DNA of 5,939 nt from Clostridium sp. OF03-18AA. Its GTDB lineage: Bacteria > Bacillota > Clostridia > Lachnospirales > Lachnospiraceae. The position numbers and the translations under genes were made by a program. The stretch lies in NCBI RefSeq assembly GCF_003478035.1, contig NZ_QUEP01000031.1, forward strand, positions 1 to 5,939, written 5' to 3'. Shown here one piece after another: positions 1-5,465 of the stretch (its first letter is position 1; every line of letters starts with the position of its first letter). The notes below the pieces were generated by a model. It saw only the letters and a program-made list of their open reading frames with translations, made no database searches and was not told the origin of the DNA.

Positions 1-3
1 CCC

Positions 4-21
4 TTACCCGCCCCGAAAACG
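4..21. repeat. Left copy of an imperfect inverted repeat at the window ends
   Basis: Read on the minus strand, 21-4 is CGTTTTCGGGGCGGGTAA. Positions 5910-5926 on the plus strand read CGTTTTCGGTGGGGTAA. The two differ by one substitution and one extra base. They are inverted relative to each other and lie within 4 and 13 bases of the window ends. If the ends are joined they form a hairpin with a loop of about 16 bases. Confidence 0.5.
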
Positions 22-44
22 CCTTGTAGGGCGTTTCTGGGGCG
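9..44 (-). terminator. Stem-loop directly after the replication gene
   Basis: Two 15-base arms (9-23 and 30-44) pair with only two mismatches around a 6-base loop. The hairpin starts one base after the stop codon of the replication gene. The minus-strand tail is GGTAAGGG, without a T run, so it is not a textbook intrinsic terminator. It may stabilise the mRNA 3' end or act with the larger palindrome that forms if the window ends are joined. The structure is seen directly; the role is inferred. Confidence 0.5.
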
Positions 45-45
45 T

Positions 46-1497
46 TTACAGCCCTTTCTTAAATTCCTCCACCAACAGATCGCTCAAAGCCTGTGATGGG
101 CGTATTTTGACCGTTATATGCCCCTCCGGTACGGTGTCCCACCATTTGCGGATCGTTTTCGGATCAAGTCCGGTGTCCCTATGACAATCGGCCTTGCGTC
201 CCTCTGGATGCTCCTGCCGCCACGCATAGACTTGCGCTTTCTTTTCTTCTGCCCCTTTTCTTCTCCATGTGCCGCCAGGATAATCCACTTCCTGCACCGC
301 CCTTGCTCTTTTCAAATGCTCTTTCTGTGATCTACCATTCCTCTTGTTGCGCTCGATGCGAACATCGGTCAGAGCTTCAATATCGGAAATCGTGAAATTG
401 TAATACTCCTTGTCGTAGGCTTCCAGCGCACTCCGTATATCTTCCTCGGTCAATGCGTTCTCATGCTTCACCATCTGCAGATCATCAAAAGCCTCTTTCA
501 TATCCTGCCGGAGCTGCTGCTTCGACACACCGCATTTGTAAGCATAGATAGCAAGGCACATCAAAAAGAAATACCGATGCCCGCCCTTTATCTCTCCGAT
601 CTGCCGCAGCCACCAATGGTAGAGCGCATACGGATCATCACCATGCACCTTTCCGGCAATATCCCACTTCTTGCGTCCTTTCTCGCCTCTCACAACAACA
701 CGCTCATACCACTCCGGATATGCCTCCCTCGCCTCAGCTCGTGTCATTTTGGATGGGCTGAAAGGCTTATTGACATCCACCCTGTTTTCTGGCTTTGCGT
801 AGGCGTTCAGATAATCCAGCGTTACCCGTTCTCCGGTACGGAAAGCGACCAGCTCCGTCCCATGCTTGTCATTGATGCTGCCCACCATGCGGAAGCTCTG
901 ATTGATGGATTGATACTGGATCGCCTTGACCTGCGAAGTGCTGCCATACTCCCATAGCCGGAAAGTGAGGTCATATTTCAGACTTTTAAGCTGAATTTTT
1001 ATATTCGGGTATAGGTCAATCGGCTGCTGGAAAACATAGTAGATATGCAGCCCTGTCCCCGACAGAACAAGGAAAGTCGGCATCGGCAACCGGCGCACTC
1101 GCTCCGGATCGCCGCCAAAGCGCAGAAAGAGGTTGCGCAGCTCGGCAAGACCTACGCCATCCAGATCGAAGATCAGAGCATACATCCGCTGGGCGTTCTC
1201 CAGCCTGTTCTCCTTTCTGCGATATGCAAGACCGCTGCACAAAGTAAGGCTGTTCCCCTCGACAAACTCCATGTAATCCTGTTCCCATGTGTCGTTATAC
1301 ATCTTCCTGCGCCGGAGCTTCTTATCCTCGCTCTGTTCGTCCCGATACAGATACACAGCGTTCGGATGGGAAAAATCCGTGTGCCGTTCTCCGGAGTTCT
1401 CATTGTCCGGAAACAGCTCTTTATAAAACTCATAGCCTCCGACCTCCGGATATTGTGCGCTCAAATACTCGTAGCAGCCTCGATAATTCTCGGTCAT
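46..1497 (-). CDS. Primase-polymerase (AEP) type plasmid replication protein
   Basis: This 483-residue protein probably primes or initiates replication of the element. Residues about 105-210 carry the marks of the archaeo-eukaryotic primase fold: a hydrophobic strand ending in D111-x-D113, then the S-G-T-G-L-H motif ending at H151, then a basic strand with R203 and G206 (SFRMVGSIN). Residues about 285-365 look like a helical PriCT-type primase C-terminal domain. Residues about 418-455 form a likely helix-turn-helix (DTGLDPKTIRKWW), suited to origin binding. The ATG at 1497 has a strong GAGGTGG ribosome binding site at 1502-1508. It is preceded by a promoter and a leader of about 360 bases. 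No helicase Walker motif is seen, so this is primase-like, not a primase-helicase fusion. Calling it the replication initiator is inference from context, since no other Rep gene is present. The catalytic family is fairly sure, the initiator role less so. Confidence 0.8.
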   Translation of the reverse strand: MTENYRGCYEYLSAQYPEVGGYEFYKELFPDNENSGERHTDFSHPNAVYLYRDEQSEDKKLRRRKMYNDTWEQDYMEFVEGNSLTLCSGLAYRRKENRLENAQRMYALIFDLDGVGLAELRNLFLRFGGDPERVRRLPMPTFLVLSGTGLHIYYVFQQPIDLYPNIKIQLKSLKYDLTFRLWEYGSTSQVKAIQYQSINQSFRMVGSINDKHGTELVAFRTGERVTLDYLNAYAKPENRVDVNKPFSPSKMTRAEAREAYPEWYERVVVRGEKGRKKWDIAGKVHGDDPYALYHWWLRQIGEIKGGHRYFFLMCLAIYAYKCGVSKQQLRQDMKEAFDDLQMVKHENALTEEDIRSALEAYDKEYYNFTISDIEALTDVRIERNKRNGRSQKEHLKRARAVQEVDYPGGTWRRKGAEEKKAQVYAWRQEHPEGRKADCHRDTGLDPKTIRKWWDTVPEGHITVKIRPSQALSDLLVEEFKKGL

Positions 1498-1568
1498 ATT
1501 ACCACCTCACAAAAGAAAAAGTACCAAAAAGAAAATCCGCTGCGGCGGGGATCGCCTGCGGGCGGGAA

Positions 1569-1640
1569 GGGGGAAAAGGGGGAGCAAAAGAGCGGCGGCT
1601 ACGCCGCCTTAAAGAGAAAGTCACCTCCCCCTTTTCCCCC
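1569..1640. repeat. Perfect 16-bp inverted repeat in the replication leader
   Basis: The arm 1569-1584 (GGGGGAAAAGGGGGAG) is the exact reverse complement of 1625-1640, and one more A-T pair extends it to 1568/1641. Nested inside is a second stem, 1594-1599 with 1603-1608. A related purine tract, read on the minus strand at 1765-1752 (GGGGAAAAGGGGGG), can also pair with the 1569-1584 arm in RNA. Two mutually exclusive folds are therefore possible. Confidence 0.7.
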
Positions 1641-1671
1641 TCGCTGCGGGGCATTGAAAGTGCCGCCACTA

Positions 1672-1730
1672 TGGAAAACCCGATGGGTTTACCACAGTGG
1701 CTTGGAAAACCTCTAACGAGGTTTACCACA
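1672..1730 (-). repeat. Two tandem hairpin-forming repeats
   Basis: On the minus strand two units (1730-1703 and 1696-1672) both begin TGTGGTAAACC and end GGTTTTCCA. The middles differ but remain self-complementary: AAACCTC/GAGGTTT with a 4-base loop in the first, AAACCC/GGGTTT with a 3-base loop in the second. The CCACT/AGTGG pair (1665-1669, 1696-1700) extends the second stem. Conserved outer bases with covarying inner stems suggest selection for structure or for protein-binding sites. They could be part of the origin, an RNA control element or binding sites for the replication protein. Confidence 0.6.
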
Positions 1731-1863
1731 CTTCCAACACCCCTCCGCTCACCCCCCTTTTCCCCTCCGACTTTCTCCCTTTCAGAGAGAAAAAATATAG
1801 GTTGGGAGTACCCTTACAGGGGGCTTAGATTATCAATACAGCAATTCCCTATTTTCAGTTGTT

Positions 1864-1892
1864 ATTATAGCCTGTCCGAAAGAGATTTTCAA
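1864..1892 (-). promoter_or_regulatory. Consensus promoter for the replication gene
   Basis: On the minus strand there is a TTGAAA -35 box (1892-1887), a 17-base spacer and a perfect TATAAT -10 box (1869-1864). Nothing else in the mob-rep gap matches the sigma-70/SigA consensus this well. It lies just after the mob stop codon, so the replication gene appears to have its own promoter and need not depend on mob read-through. The -35 box sits in the loop, and the end of the -10 box in one arm, of the inverted repeat at 1869-1908. Confidence 0.75.
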
Positions 1893-1908
1893 GCCCTCCG
1901 GACAGGCT
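1869..1908. terminator. Inverted repeat after mob: stem-loop, plus-strand terminator or operator
   Basis: The perfect 10-bp arms AGCCTGTCCG (1869-1878) and CGGACAGGCT (1899-1908) are separated by 20 bases. On the plus strand the stem is followed by TCTTTT, as in an intrinsic terminator, although I find no plus-strand gene upstream. On the minus strand it starts five bases after the mob stop codon but lacks a U tract. It also encloses the -35 box and spacer of the replication promoter. Insulating mob from rep, stopping an antisense transcript and acting as an operator are all possible. Confidence 0.55.
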
Positions 1909-1912
1909 TCTT

Positions 1913-3160
1913 TTACAGCTCCATGCCGCCCATTCCTCGCTGGTGCTGCTGTTGCTCCTGCTGCTGTCCAATCTCCGGATCGGGCAGCAGCTCCCTCGCC
2001 TTTTCAAGCAGAGGACGCAGACGCTCCGGCAAGTGTTCTTCCAAGAAGTCCAGCATCCGACCGATGCCGTCCGTCAGACGCTCGGTGAAGCTGCGTTCCT
2101 CCTGCAGCTCGGATTGCAGATAATAGTTTTCATCGCGCAGCCTCCGGTTTTCCTGTTCAAGCCTCTGCTGCCGCTGCGCTTCTTCCAGCCGCTTCTTCAT
2201 GGACGGCACCTGTGACCGCAGACGGGTGTTTTCCTCCGTCAGCTCCTGTACCTTGTGCCGATCCGTCACGCTGCGCAGTGCCATTTTCTTTAGCTGCTCG
2301 ACCTGATCCACCGTCACGCCCTTTACTGCCCCTGTGAGCGTCTTTTCCGGCTGAATATCATGCAGGGGTGCATTTACCCTGTCAGCCTCCTTTAAGAGCC
2401 GCACAGTGCCTTTCAGAGCGTCCCGCTGCCGTTCCAGCTCAGCAACCTCCCGCTCTACTGCCGCTGTCTGCTGCTGCACCGCTTCCAGCCTCGCAGCCGC
2501 TTCCTTGAACTGCGGCAAGTCCATGTGCGGTCTGTTCGTGCCGAGAGAGATAATTTCAAAATCGTGCCGCTGGGCGATCTCCGTCAGAGCTTCTTTCTCC
2601 CGTTCCATCCACGCCGCCCATTCGGTCTGCTTTCTGCCGACACCGACAAACCCCTGCTGCTTCAATGCCTGTTTCATAGATACCCTTGTAGAAAGTCCTC
2701 TTGACTGCTCCGTTGCCACAGGGATAAAATCGACATGGAGATGGGGCGTTGCCTCGTCCATGTGCAGCACCATATTGAACACCCGCAGATGGGGGTTGCG
2801 TTCTGCAAAAGACTCCGCAAAATCTTTCAGAGCTGCCGCCGCCCGTTCTCCGTCCGGCGTACCGCACCCACAGTCGCTCATGTTGCCGATCTGGAAGATC
2901 GCTTCATGGAACAGCTTTTCCTGTTTACTCTGCCGGATATGCTCATAGTAGTCCGGTATCTTATCTCTCGTTTTGGTTTTCTTTGCGTTGTAGGCTGCGA
3001 GAGCTTCATCAAAGACCATATGATAGACCTGCTTCAGATCCTCGTTGCAGAAAACAATGTTCTGCTCCGTCCGGCTCCGGTCTACATTCGCCGCTGAGAA
3101 GCTGCGGTTGTTGTGCCGGATGCTCCCTGCACCTGTCATACCCGAAATCGTAACTCCCAT
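1913..3160 (-). CDS. mob: MobV-family (Pre/Mob) relaxase
   Basis: This 415-residue relaxase nicks and covalently holds one strand at oriT, so that the element can be mobilised by the conjugation machinery of another element. The N-terminal half shows the MobV motifs. These are R-H16-N-N-R, matching the region of the catalytic His22 of pMV158 MobM, then N26-x-D28 with R31 and N34, and the metal-binding H133-M-D-E-A-T-P-H140-L-H142 signature. Residues about 215-255 and 300-360 are long charged, Gln-rich coiled coils, usual for the family. The tail is Gln-rich (residues 399-407). The ATG at 3160 has an AAAGGGGG ribosome binding site at 3168-3175, seven bases away. A promoter at 3197-3225 and hairpins just upstream fit the usual oriT-promoter-mob order. 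No coupling protein or transfer channel is encoded here, so a helper is needed. The length is typical and the gene looks intact. Confidence 0.93.
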   Translation of the reverse strand: MGVTISGMTGAGSIRHNNRSFSAANVDRSRTEQNIVFCNEDLKQVYHMVFDEALAAYNAKKTKTRDKIPDYYEHIRQSKQEKLFHEAIFQIGNMSDCGCGTPDGERAAAALKDFAESFAERNPHLRVFNMVLHMDEATPHLHVDFIPVATEQSRGLSTRVSMKQALKQQGFVGVGRKQTEWAAWMEREKEALTEIAQRHDFEIISLGTNRPHMDLPQFKEAAARLEAVQQQTAAVEREVAELERQRDALKGTVRLLKEADRVNAPLHDIQPEKTLTGAVKGVTVDQVEQLKKMALRSVTDRHKVQELTEENTRLRSQVPSMKKRLEEAQRQQRLEQENRRLRDENYYLQSELQEERSFTERLTDGIGRMLDFLEEHLPERLRPLLEKARELLPDPEIGQQQEQQQHQRGMGGMEL

Positions 3161-3196
3161 AAAATCGCCCCCTTTCCGCTTATTCTTCCGTCCTCT

Positions 3197-3225
3197 ATTT
3201 TATCATAAATTTCCGCTAAAAACAA
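3197..3225 (-). promoter_or_regulatory. Probable mob promoter
   Basis: Minus-strand TTGTTT (3225-3220), a 17-base spacer and TAAAAT (3202-3197) lie about 37 bases upstream of the mob ATG. Both boxes are close to consensus in an AT-rich patch. The promoter abuts the hairpin at 3233-3256, so relaxase binding there could repress its own gene, as known for pMV158-type MobV systems. That last point is inference. Confidence 0.6.
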
Positions 3226-3232
3226 CCTCTTT

Positions 3233-3413
3233 GTTACTTTCTGGTGAGAAAGTAACGCAAAAGCACTTTCACACCGCCACCCCATCGGTGCAGCGGTGTG
3301 AAAGTGCTTTGCGCCCCTAAAGGGGAGGGGTTGCCGGAGCTGCTTCACTGCCGGCTCGTGCCTGCTGCTCTGCCAGCTCCGGAGGGGCGCTGCCCCTGCC
3401 GTCTGCGGACGGC
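3233..3413. other. Candidate origin of transfer: chain of hairpins upstream of mob
   Basis: Five inverted repeats lie in a row. There is a 10-bp stem with a 4-base loop (3233-3242/3247-3256). Next is an 18-bp perfect stem, AAAGCACTTTCACACCGC (3260-3277) with 3293-3310. Then come a 9-bp pair (3334-3342/3374-3382), GGGGC/GCCCC (3384-3396) and GCCGTC/GACGGC (3398-3413). MobV relaxases recognise inverted repeats just upstream of their own gene, so the first two are the best oriT candidates. Each arm of the 18-bp stem carries GGTGTG, resembling the GTGTG before the pMV158 nick, but I cannot place a nick. The rest of the 3161-3528 gap holds the mob promoter, its ribosome binding site and the terminator of the next gene upstream. 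No coding sequence is accepted. Confidence 0.5.
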
Positions 3414-3453
3414 TCCCCGACCTTCATCCCACCGATAAACTGGAATTGGTCAT

Positions 3454-3501
3454 AAAAAAGCCGATAACACATAGGTTTTTTGACCTAATGCGTTATCGGC
3501 T
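3454..3501 (-). terminator. Intrinsic terminator of the RlmN/Cfr-like gene
   Basis: On the minus strand, AGCCGATAAC (3501-3492) pairs with GTTATCGGCT (3468-3459) and is followed by a U run (3459-3454). An inner stem (TAGGT 3472-3476 with ACCTA 3483-3487) closes the loop. It begins 28 bases after the stop codon of the methyltransferase gene. The plus strand has no T run, so it acts on minus-strand transcription. It shields the oriT/mob region from cargo transcription and marks the end of the AT-rich block. Confidence 0.88.
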
Positions 3502-3528
3502 CTGCGTCTATGCGTCTGGCACTTTTAA

Positions 3529-4512
3529 TCATTTTTTTTTGAATTTATTATATGTGTTAGCTAACTGTCCACAAGCCGCGTTAATCTCTCTGCCATGAGA
3601 AACTCTCATAGTAACTTCAAGTCCTGCTTGCTCTAATTGATGTTTGAATGCAACTATTTCCCGTTTCTGTGGTGCTTTAATTCTTGAATTGCTTGTTGGG
3701 TTGTATTGTAACACGTTAATCATAACTTTTTTGCCCCGAAACCATTTTGCAAGTTGTCTTACATCTGAGGGCCGGTCATTTATACCCGGTAAAAGCAAAT
3801 ACGCAAAGACAATTTTGCGATTATGCCTTTCAGAATAGGATAAGGCTTGCTTAACAACATCTTCAATAGCATATATGCGCATGTGAGGAATAATACGATT
3901 TCTTGCAGATTGTGTTGCTGCGTGTAAAGATATTGTCAACTGAATTTTAAGATGTTCCTCGCGCAATTTTTTTAATTGATCGACCGGACCAACTGTTGAT
4001 ATGGTAATGCCGTCGGTTGGAAAGTTGAGCCCATATCTATCTCGGAGAATATGGATTGCTTTTATCAAGTTGTCATAATTGAATAAAGGCTCTCCCATAC
4101 CCATAAAAACGATACGGTTTACTTTTCGACGCAACAATATAATCTGTTGTACGATTTCTGACGATGTTAGATTACGAACAAAGCCATTTCGCCCGGACTC
4201 ACAAAAAATACAACCAACAGGACAACCGACTTGTGTGCTCACGCAAACAGTTCCACCATCTCGCCGCTTGATAAAAACCGTTTCAATGTATTTGTTGTCT
4301 TTCAGTTCGTAAACATACTTTTCAGTATCACTGCTTTTGCAAATATTTTTTACCAACATTGATAGATTTTTTTTGCGTGGTAATTGCTTATATAATTCTT
4401 CATATAAGGCTTTTGCTTCATTCTCGCCAATAACTTCCGACATTTCTTTGTAAGTAAATCCGTATGGATCATTCCGTACTTCCGCAGGCGTATATTTAGG
4501 TAAACGTTTCAT
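3529..4512 (-). CDS. Radical-SAM 23S rRNA methyltransferase, RlmN/Cfr family
   Basis: RlmN and Cfr methylate adenine 2503 of 23S rRNA (at C2 and C8 respectively) with a [4Fe-4S] cluster and S-adenosylmethionine. This 327-residue protein has all the hallmarks. The cluster motif is C97-x3-C101-x2-C104. C90 lies just before it and matches the catalytic Cys118 of E. coli RlmN or Cys105 of Cfr. GMGEP is at 138-142 and S-L-H at 195-197. C314 in N-A-A-C-G-Q-L matches the methyl-carrying Cys355/Cys338. It is somewhat shorter than typical RlmN or Cfr, mostly at the N-terminus, and has FCESG where RlmN has FCSTA and Cfr FCATG. I cannot decide between C2, C8 or another specificity. Location on a mobile element, AT-rich composition unlike the flanks, and a KTR fragment just upstream all suggest acquired cargo. 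An AGAAAGGA ribosome binding site lies at 4520-4527. Family assignment is sure; resistance is a hypothesis. Confidence 0.92.
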   Translation of the reverse strand: MKRLPKYTPAEVRNDPYGFTYKEMSEVIGENEAKALYEELYKQLPRKKNLSMLVKNICKSSDTEKYVYELKDNKYIETVFIKRRDGGTVCVSTQVGCPVGCIFCESGRNGFVRNLTSSEIVQQIILLRRKVNRIVFMGMGEPLFNYDNLIKAIHILRDRYGLNFPTDGITISTVGPVDQLKKLREEHLKIQLTISLHAATQSARNRIIPHMRIYAIEDVVKQALSYSERHNRKIVFAYLLLPGINDRPSDVRQLAKWFRGKKVMINVLQYNPTSNSRIKAPQKREIVAFKHQLEQAGLEVTMRVSHGREINAACGQLANTYNKFKKK

Positions 4513-4528
4513 TTTTATATCCTTTCTT

Positions 4529-4660
4529 CTAAATAATAAAAGTTTGTTTTTCTGTATTTTTGATTACAATCTCTAATTTTTCTACATCAATGATATGCGT
4601 CAATTTGCATTTAGGGCAGAAAAGAGGAAAATCTTTTAATACAGTATCAATTCCCGATTT
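4529..4660 (-). pseudogene. 5'-truncated cysteine-rich KTR-domain protein
   Basis: The last 40 or so residues of this frame (about DTVLKDFPLFCPKCK onward, stop TAG at 4529-4531) match the C-terminal half of the small cysteine-rich KTR proteins. These are zinc-ribbon-like and common beside resistance genes on Firmicutes mobile elements; their function is unknown. Intact members start with another Cys pair (CPxCxxKTR); here it is missing and only one CPKC pair remains. Upstream the frame runs into the C-terminal codons of the HTH gene, with a junction near 4660-4680 where base composition changes sharply. The open frame extends to an ATG at 4786, but that part is a shadow of the HTH gene. The stop lies 16 bases before the methyltransferase ATG, so the two probably formed an operon before the truncation. 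Assignment is from remembered family sequence. Confidence 0.65.
4563..4590 (-). promoter_or_regulatory. Weak candidate promoter for the methyltransferase
   Basis: Minus-strand TTGATG (4590-4585), a 16-base spacer and TGTAAT (4568-4563) lie inside the KTR remnant, about 50 bases before the methyltransferase ATG. The match is modest and the region is AT-rich, so chance is possible. If it is not used, the gene must be read from the promoter of the toxin-antitoxin operon or one near 5160. Confidence 0.3.
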
Positions 4661-4670
4661 GTCGTTCTGT

Positions 4671-5153
4671 TTAGTCCCCAAAGAACCTACTAAACCAGCT
4701 ACGCTTTTGAACCGGTTCTGTCTCACGCTCCGGCTGATCGGCTCCGGACTTGCCGGAAAGAAGCTGCTGATGCATTGTCCCAGCATGGAGAGCCTGGGCC
4801 GCTGCCGCAGTCTGCTGTGCCGTCACCAACGCCGAGCTGACCTCCGCCAACCTTGCGTTCAGTTCCTCGATCTGCTTGTCCTTTACAGCAAGTTGCTCGC
4901 TTTTCCGGTCTAATTCTCCCTGCAGCATAGCGATCAAAGTGGTTTCGCAAGTTTCGCAACTTGCTTTCGCCTGTTGCGAAACTTGCTTTCGTTCAACACC
5001 TAAATAATGCTGATATATGGCGGTTTTTTGACTTTCGCTGATTGCGAAACTTCCTTTCGCATCTTTCGCAACATGGTTTCGCCTACACCATGCACGAACT
5101 GCCTGTTCCGACACGCCACATTCTATTGCAATTTCCGTTATTACACCCGCCAA
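4671..5153 (-). CDS. HTH/coiled-coil plasmid maintenance protein (Par-like)
   Basis: The protein has 160 residues in three parts. There is an N-terminal helix-turn-helix of MerR-like type (residues about 4-25, VITEIAIECGVSEQAVRAWC). A charged, Ala/Gln/Glu-rich coiled coil follows at about 75-120, and the short basic-aromatic tail is RSWFSRFFGD. This architecture resembles the DUF536-type and pSK1 Par proteins of Gram-positive plasmids, single-protein partition factors that bind repeats at their own gene. I rely on memory for that resemblance. The start must be TTG at 5153, because an in-frame stop lies two codons upstream at 5157-5159 and the HTH begins at once. Codons about 25-70 overlap ten TTTCGC-type boxes. 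It lies 33 bases after the toxin stop and may share its transcript. The stop codon falls at the boundary with the AT-rich cargo. A small regulator or a replication accessory protein remains possible. Confidence 0.72.
   Translation of the reverse strand: MAGVITEIAIECGVSEQAVRAWCRRNHVAKDAKGSFAISESQKTAIYQHYLGVERKQVSQQAKASCETCETTLIAMLQGELDRKSEQLAVKDKQIEELNARLAEVSSALVTAQQTAAAAQALHAGTMHQQLLSGKSGADQPERETEPVQKRSWFSRFFGD
4943..5082. repeat. Intragenic iteron or centromere-like array of TTTCGC boxes
   Basis: Ten boxes start at 4943, 4952, 4965, 4974, 4987 and 5033, 5042, 5055, 5064, 5077. Within each group of five the steps are 9, 13, 9, 13, so the period is 22 bases, about two helical turns. The groups are 90 bases apart. 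The full box is TTTCGCAA (4943, 4952, 5064) or its complement TTGCGAAA (4974, 5042). The others keep TTTCGC (4965, 5033, 5055, 5077) or TTTCG (4987). The encoded residues of the two groups are unrelated, so the conservation is at DNA level. The bases between the groups (4992-5032) are AT-rich. The array is the likely binding site of the HTH protein encoded by the same DNA. Confidence 0.75.
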
Positions 5154-5186
5154 ATATCATCACCACTCTTTCATCCGGAGTTAATC

Positions 5187-5465
5187 TCAAAACAAATCGC
5201 TATGAGATCCCGTCCTTATCAATTTCAAAATCAAAGTCTGCCGAACAACTTTATAGACCAACAGCCAGTCCGGCTCGATGTGACATTCTCTCATGTCCTT
5301 ATAATTTCTGGAATTAGTGAGAGCATGATCTCGATACGCCTCCGGCAACGGCTGCTCGTTACACAACAGCGTGATCACTTCCTCCAACTTCTTCGGATCG
5401 CAGCCTCTCTTGATCGCAAGCTTGTAATCTCGTTTGAACTGCCCCGAAAACTCCGGCTTAAGCAT
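5187..5465 (-). CDS. yafQ: YafQ-family type II toxin (mRNA endoribonuclease)
   Basis: This is a 92-residue RelE/ParE-superfamily toxin. YafQ cuts mRNA in the ribosome when its antitoxin is degraded. All four residues known as important in E. coli YafQ have counterparts: H47 in RDHAL, H62 and D66 in CHIEPDW, and H88 in RTGSHSDLF. The length is that of the family and the fold order (helices, then a beta sheet ending in the His motif) is intact, so it should be active. The ATG overlaps the last eight bases of the antitoxin gene. A GGAGG site at 5472-5476 sits inside the antitoxin reading frame, six bases before the ATG. This is the usual arrangement for coupled, stoichiometric synthesis. On a plasmid the pair acts as a post-segregational stability module. 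Confidence 0.93.
   Translation of the reverse strand: MLKPEFSGQFKRDYKLAIKRGCDPKKLEEVITLLCNEQPLPEAYRDHALTNSRNYKDMRECHIEPDWLLVYKVVRQTLILKLIRTGSHSDLF

Larger units (their letters stand above)
1498..1857 (-). promoter_or_regulatory. Long structured leader of the replication gene
   Basis: No gene is accepted in this stretch. If transcription starts about seven bases after the -10 box at 1864-1869, the mRNA has an untranslated leader of about 360 bases. In RNA order it holds a G-rich tract with GGGGAAAAGGGGGG (1765-1752), two tandem hairpin repeats (1730-1672), a second G-rich tract (1640-1625), a GGCGGC/GCCGCC hairpin (1594-1608) and a C-rich tract (1584-1569). The C-rich tract is complementary to both G-rich tracts. 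The ribosome binding site follows at 1508-1502. This layout suggests control of replication-protein synthesis by alternative RNA folds or an antisense RNA, which is inference. An origin could also lie here. Confidence 0.5.

Noticed and set aside
463..957. 164-residue plus-strand open frame
   Set aside because: It lies wholly antisense to the primase gene, whose catalytic motifs are intact, and has no family resemblance.
1499..1729. 76-residue minus-strand open frame ending one base before the replication ATG
   Set aside because: It starts with GTG without a good ribosome binding site and is Arg/Pro/Ser-rich. It is a translation of the repeat-filled leader, so the DNA structure explains it better than a protein.
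1287..2123. 278-residue plus-strand open frame
   Set aside because: It is antisense to rep and mob and rich in Ser, Pro, Arg and Cys runs from reversed Gln/Glu codons. It is a shadow of the real genes.
3136..3348. 70-residue minus-strand open frame over the oriT hairpins into mob
   Set aside because: It reads through the 18-bp inverted repeat and the mob promoter, has no recognisable domain and overlaps the mob start out of frame.
4661..4786. N-terminal part of the KTR open frame from the ATG at 4786
   Set aside because: These codons are the HTH gene read in another frame and show none of the expected KTR cysteines.
4943..5082. CRISPR array
   Set aside because: The repeats are only 6-8 bases, in both orientations, spaced 9 and 13 bases inside a coding sequence. 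No spacers of usual length are present.
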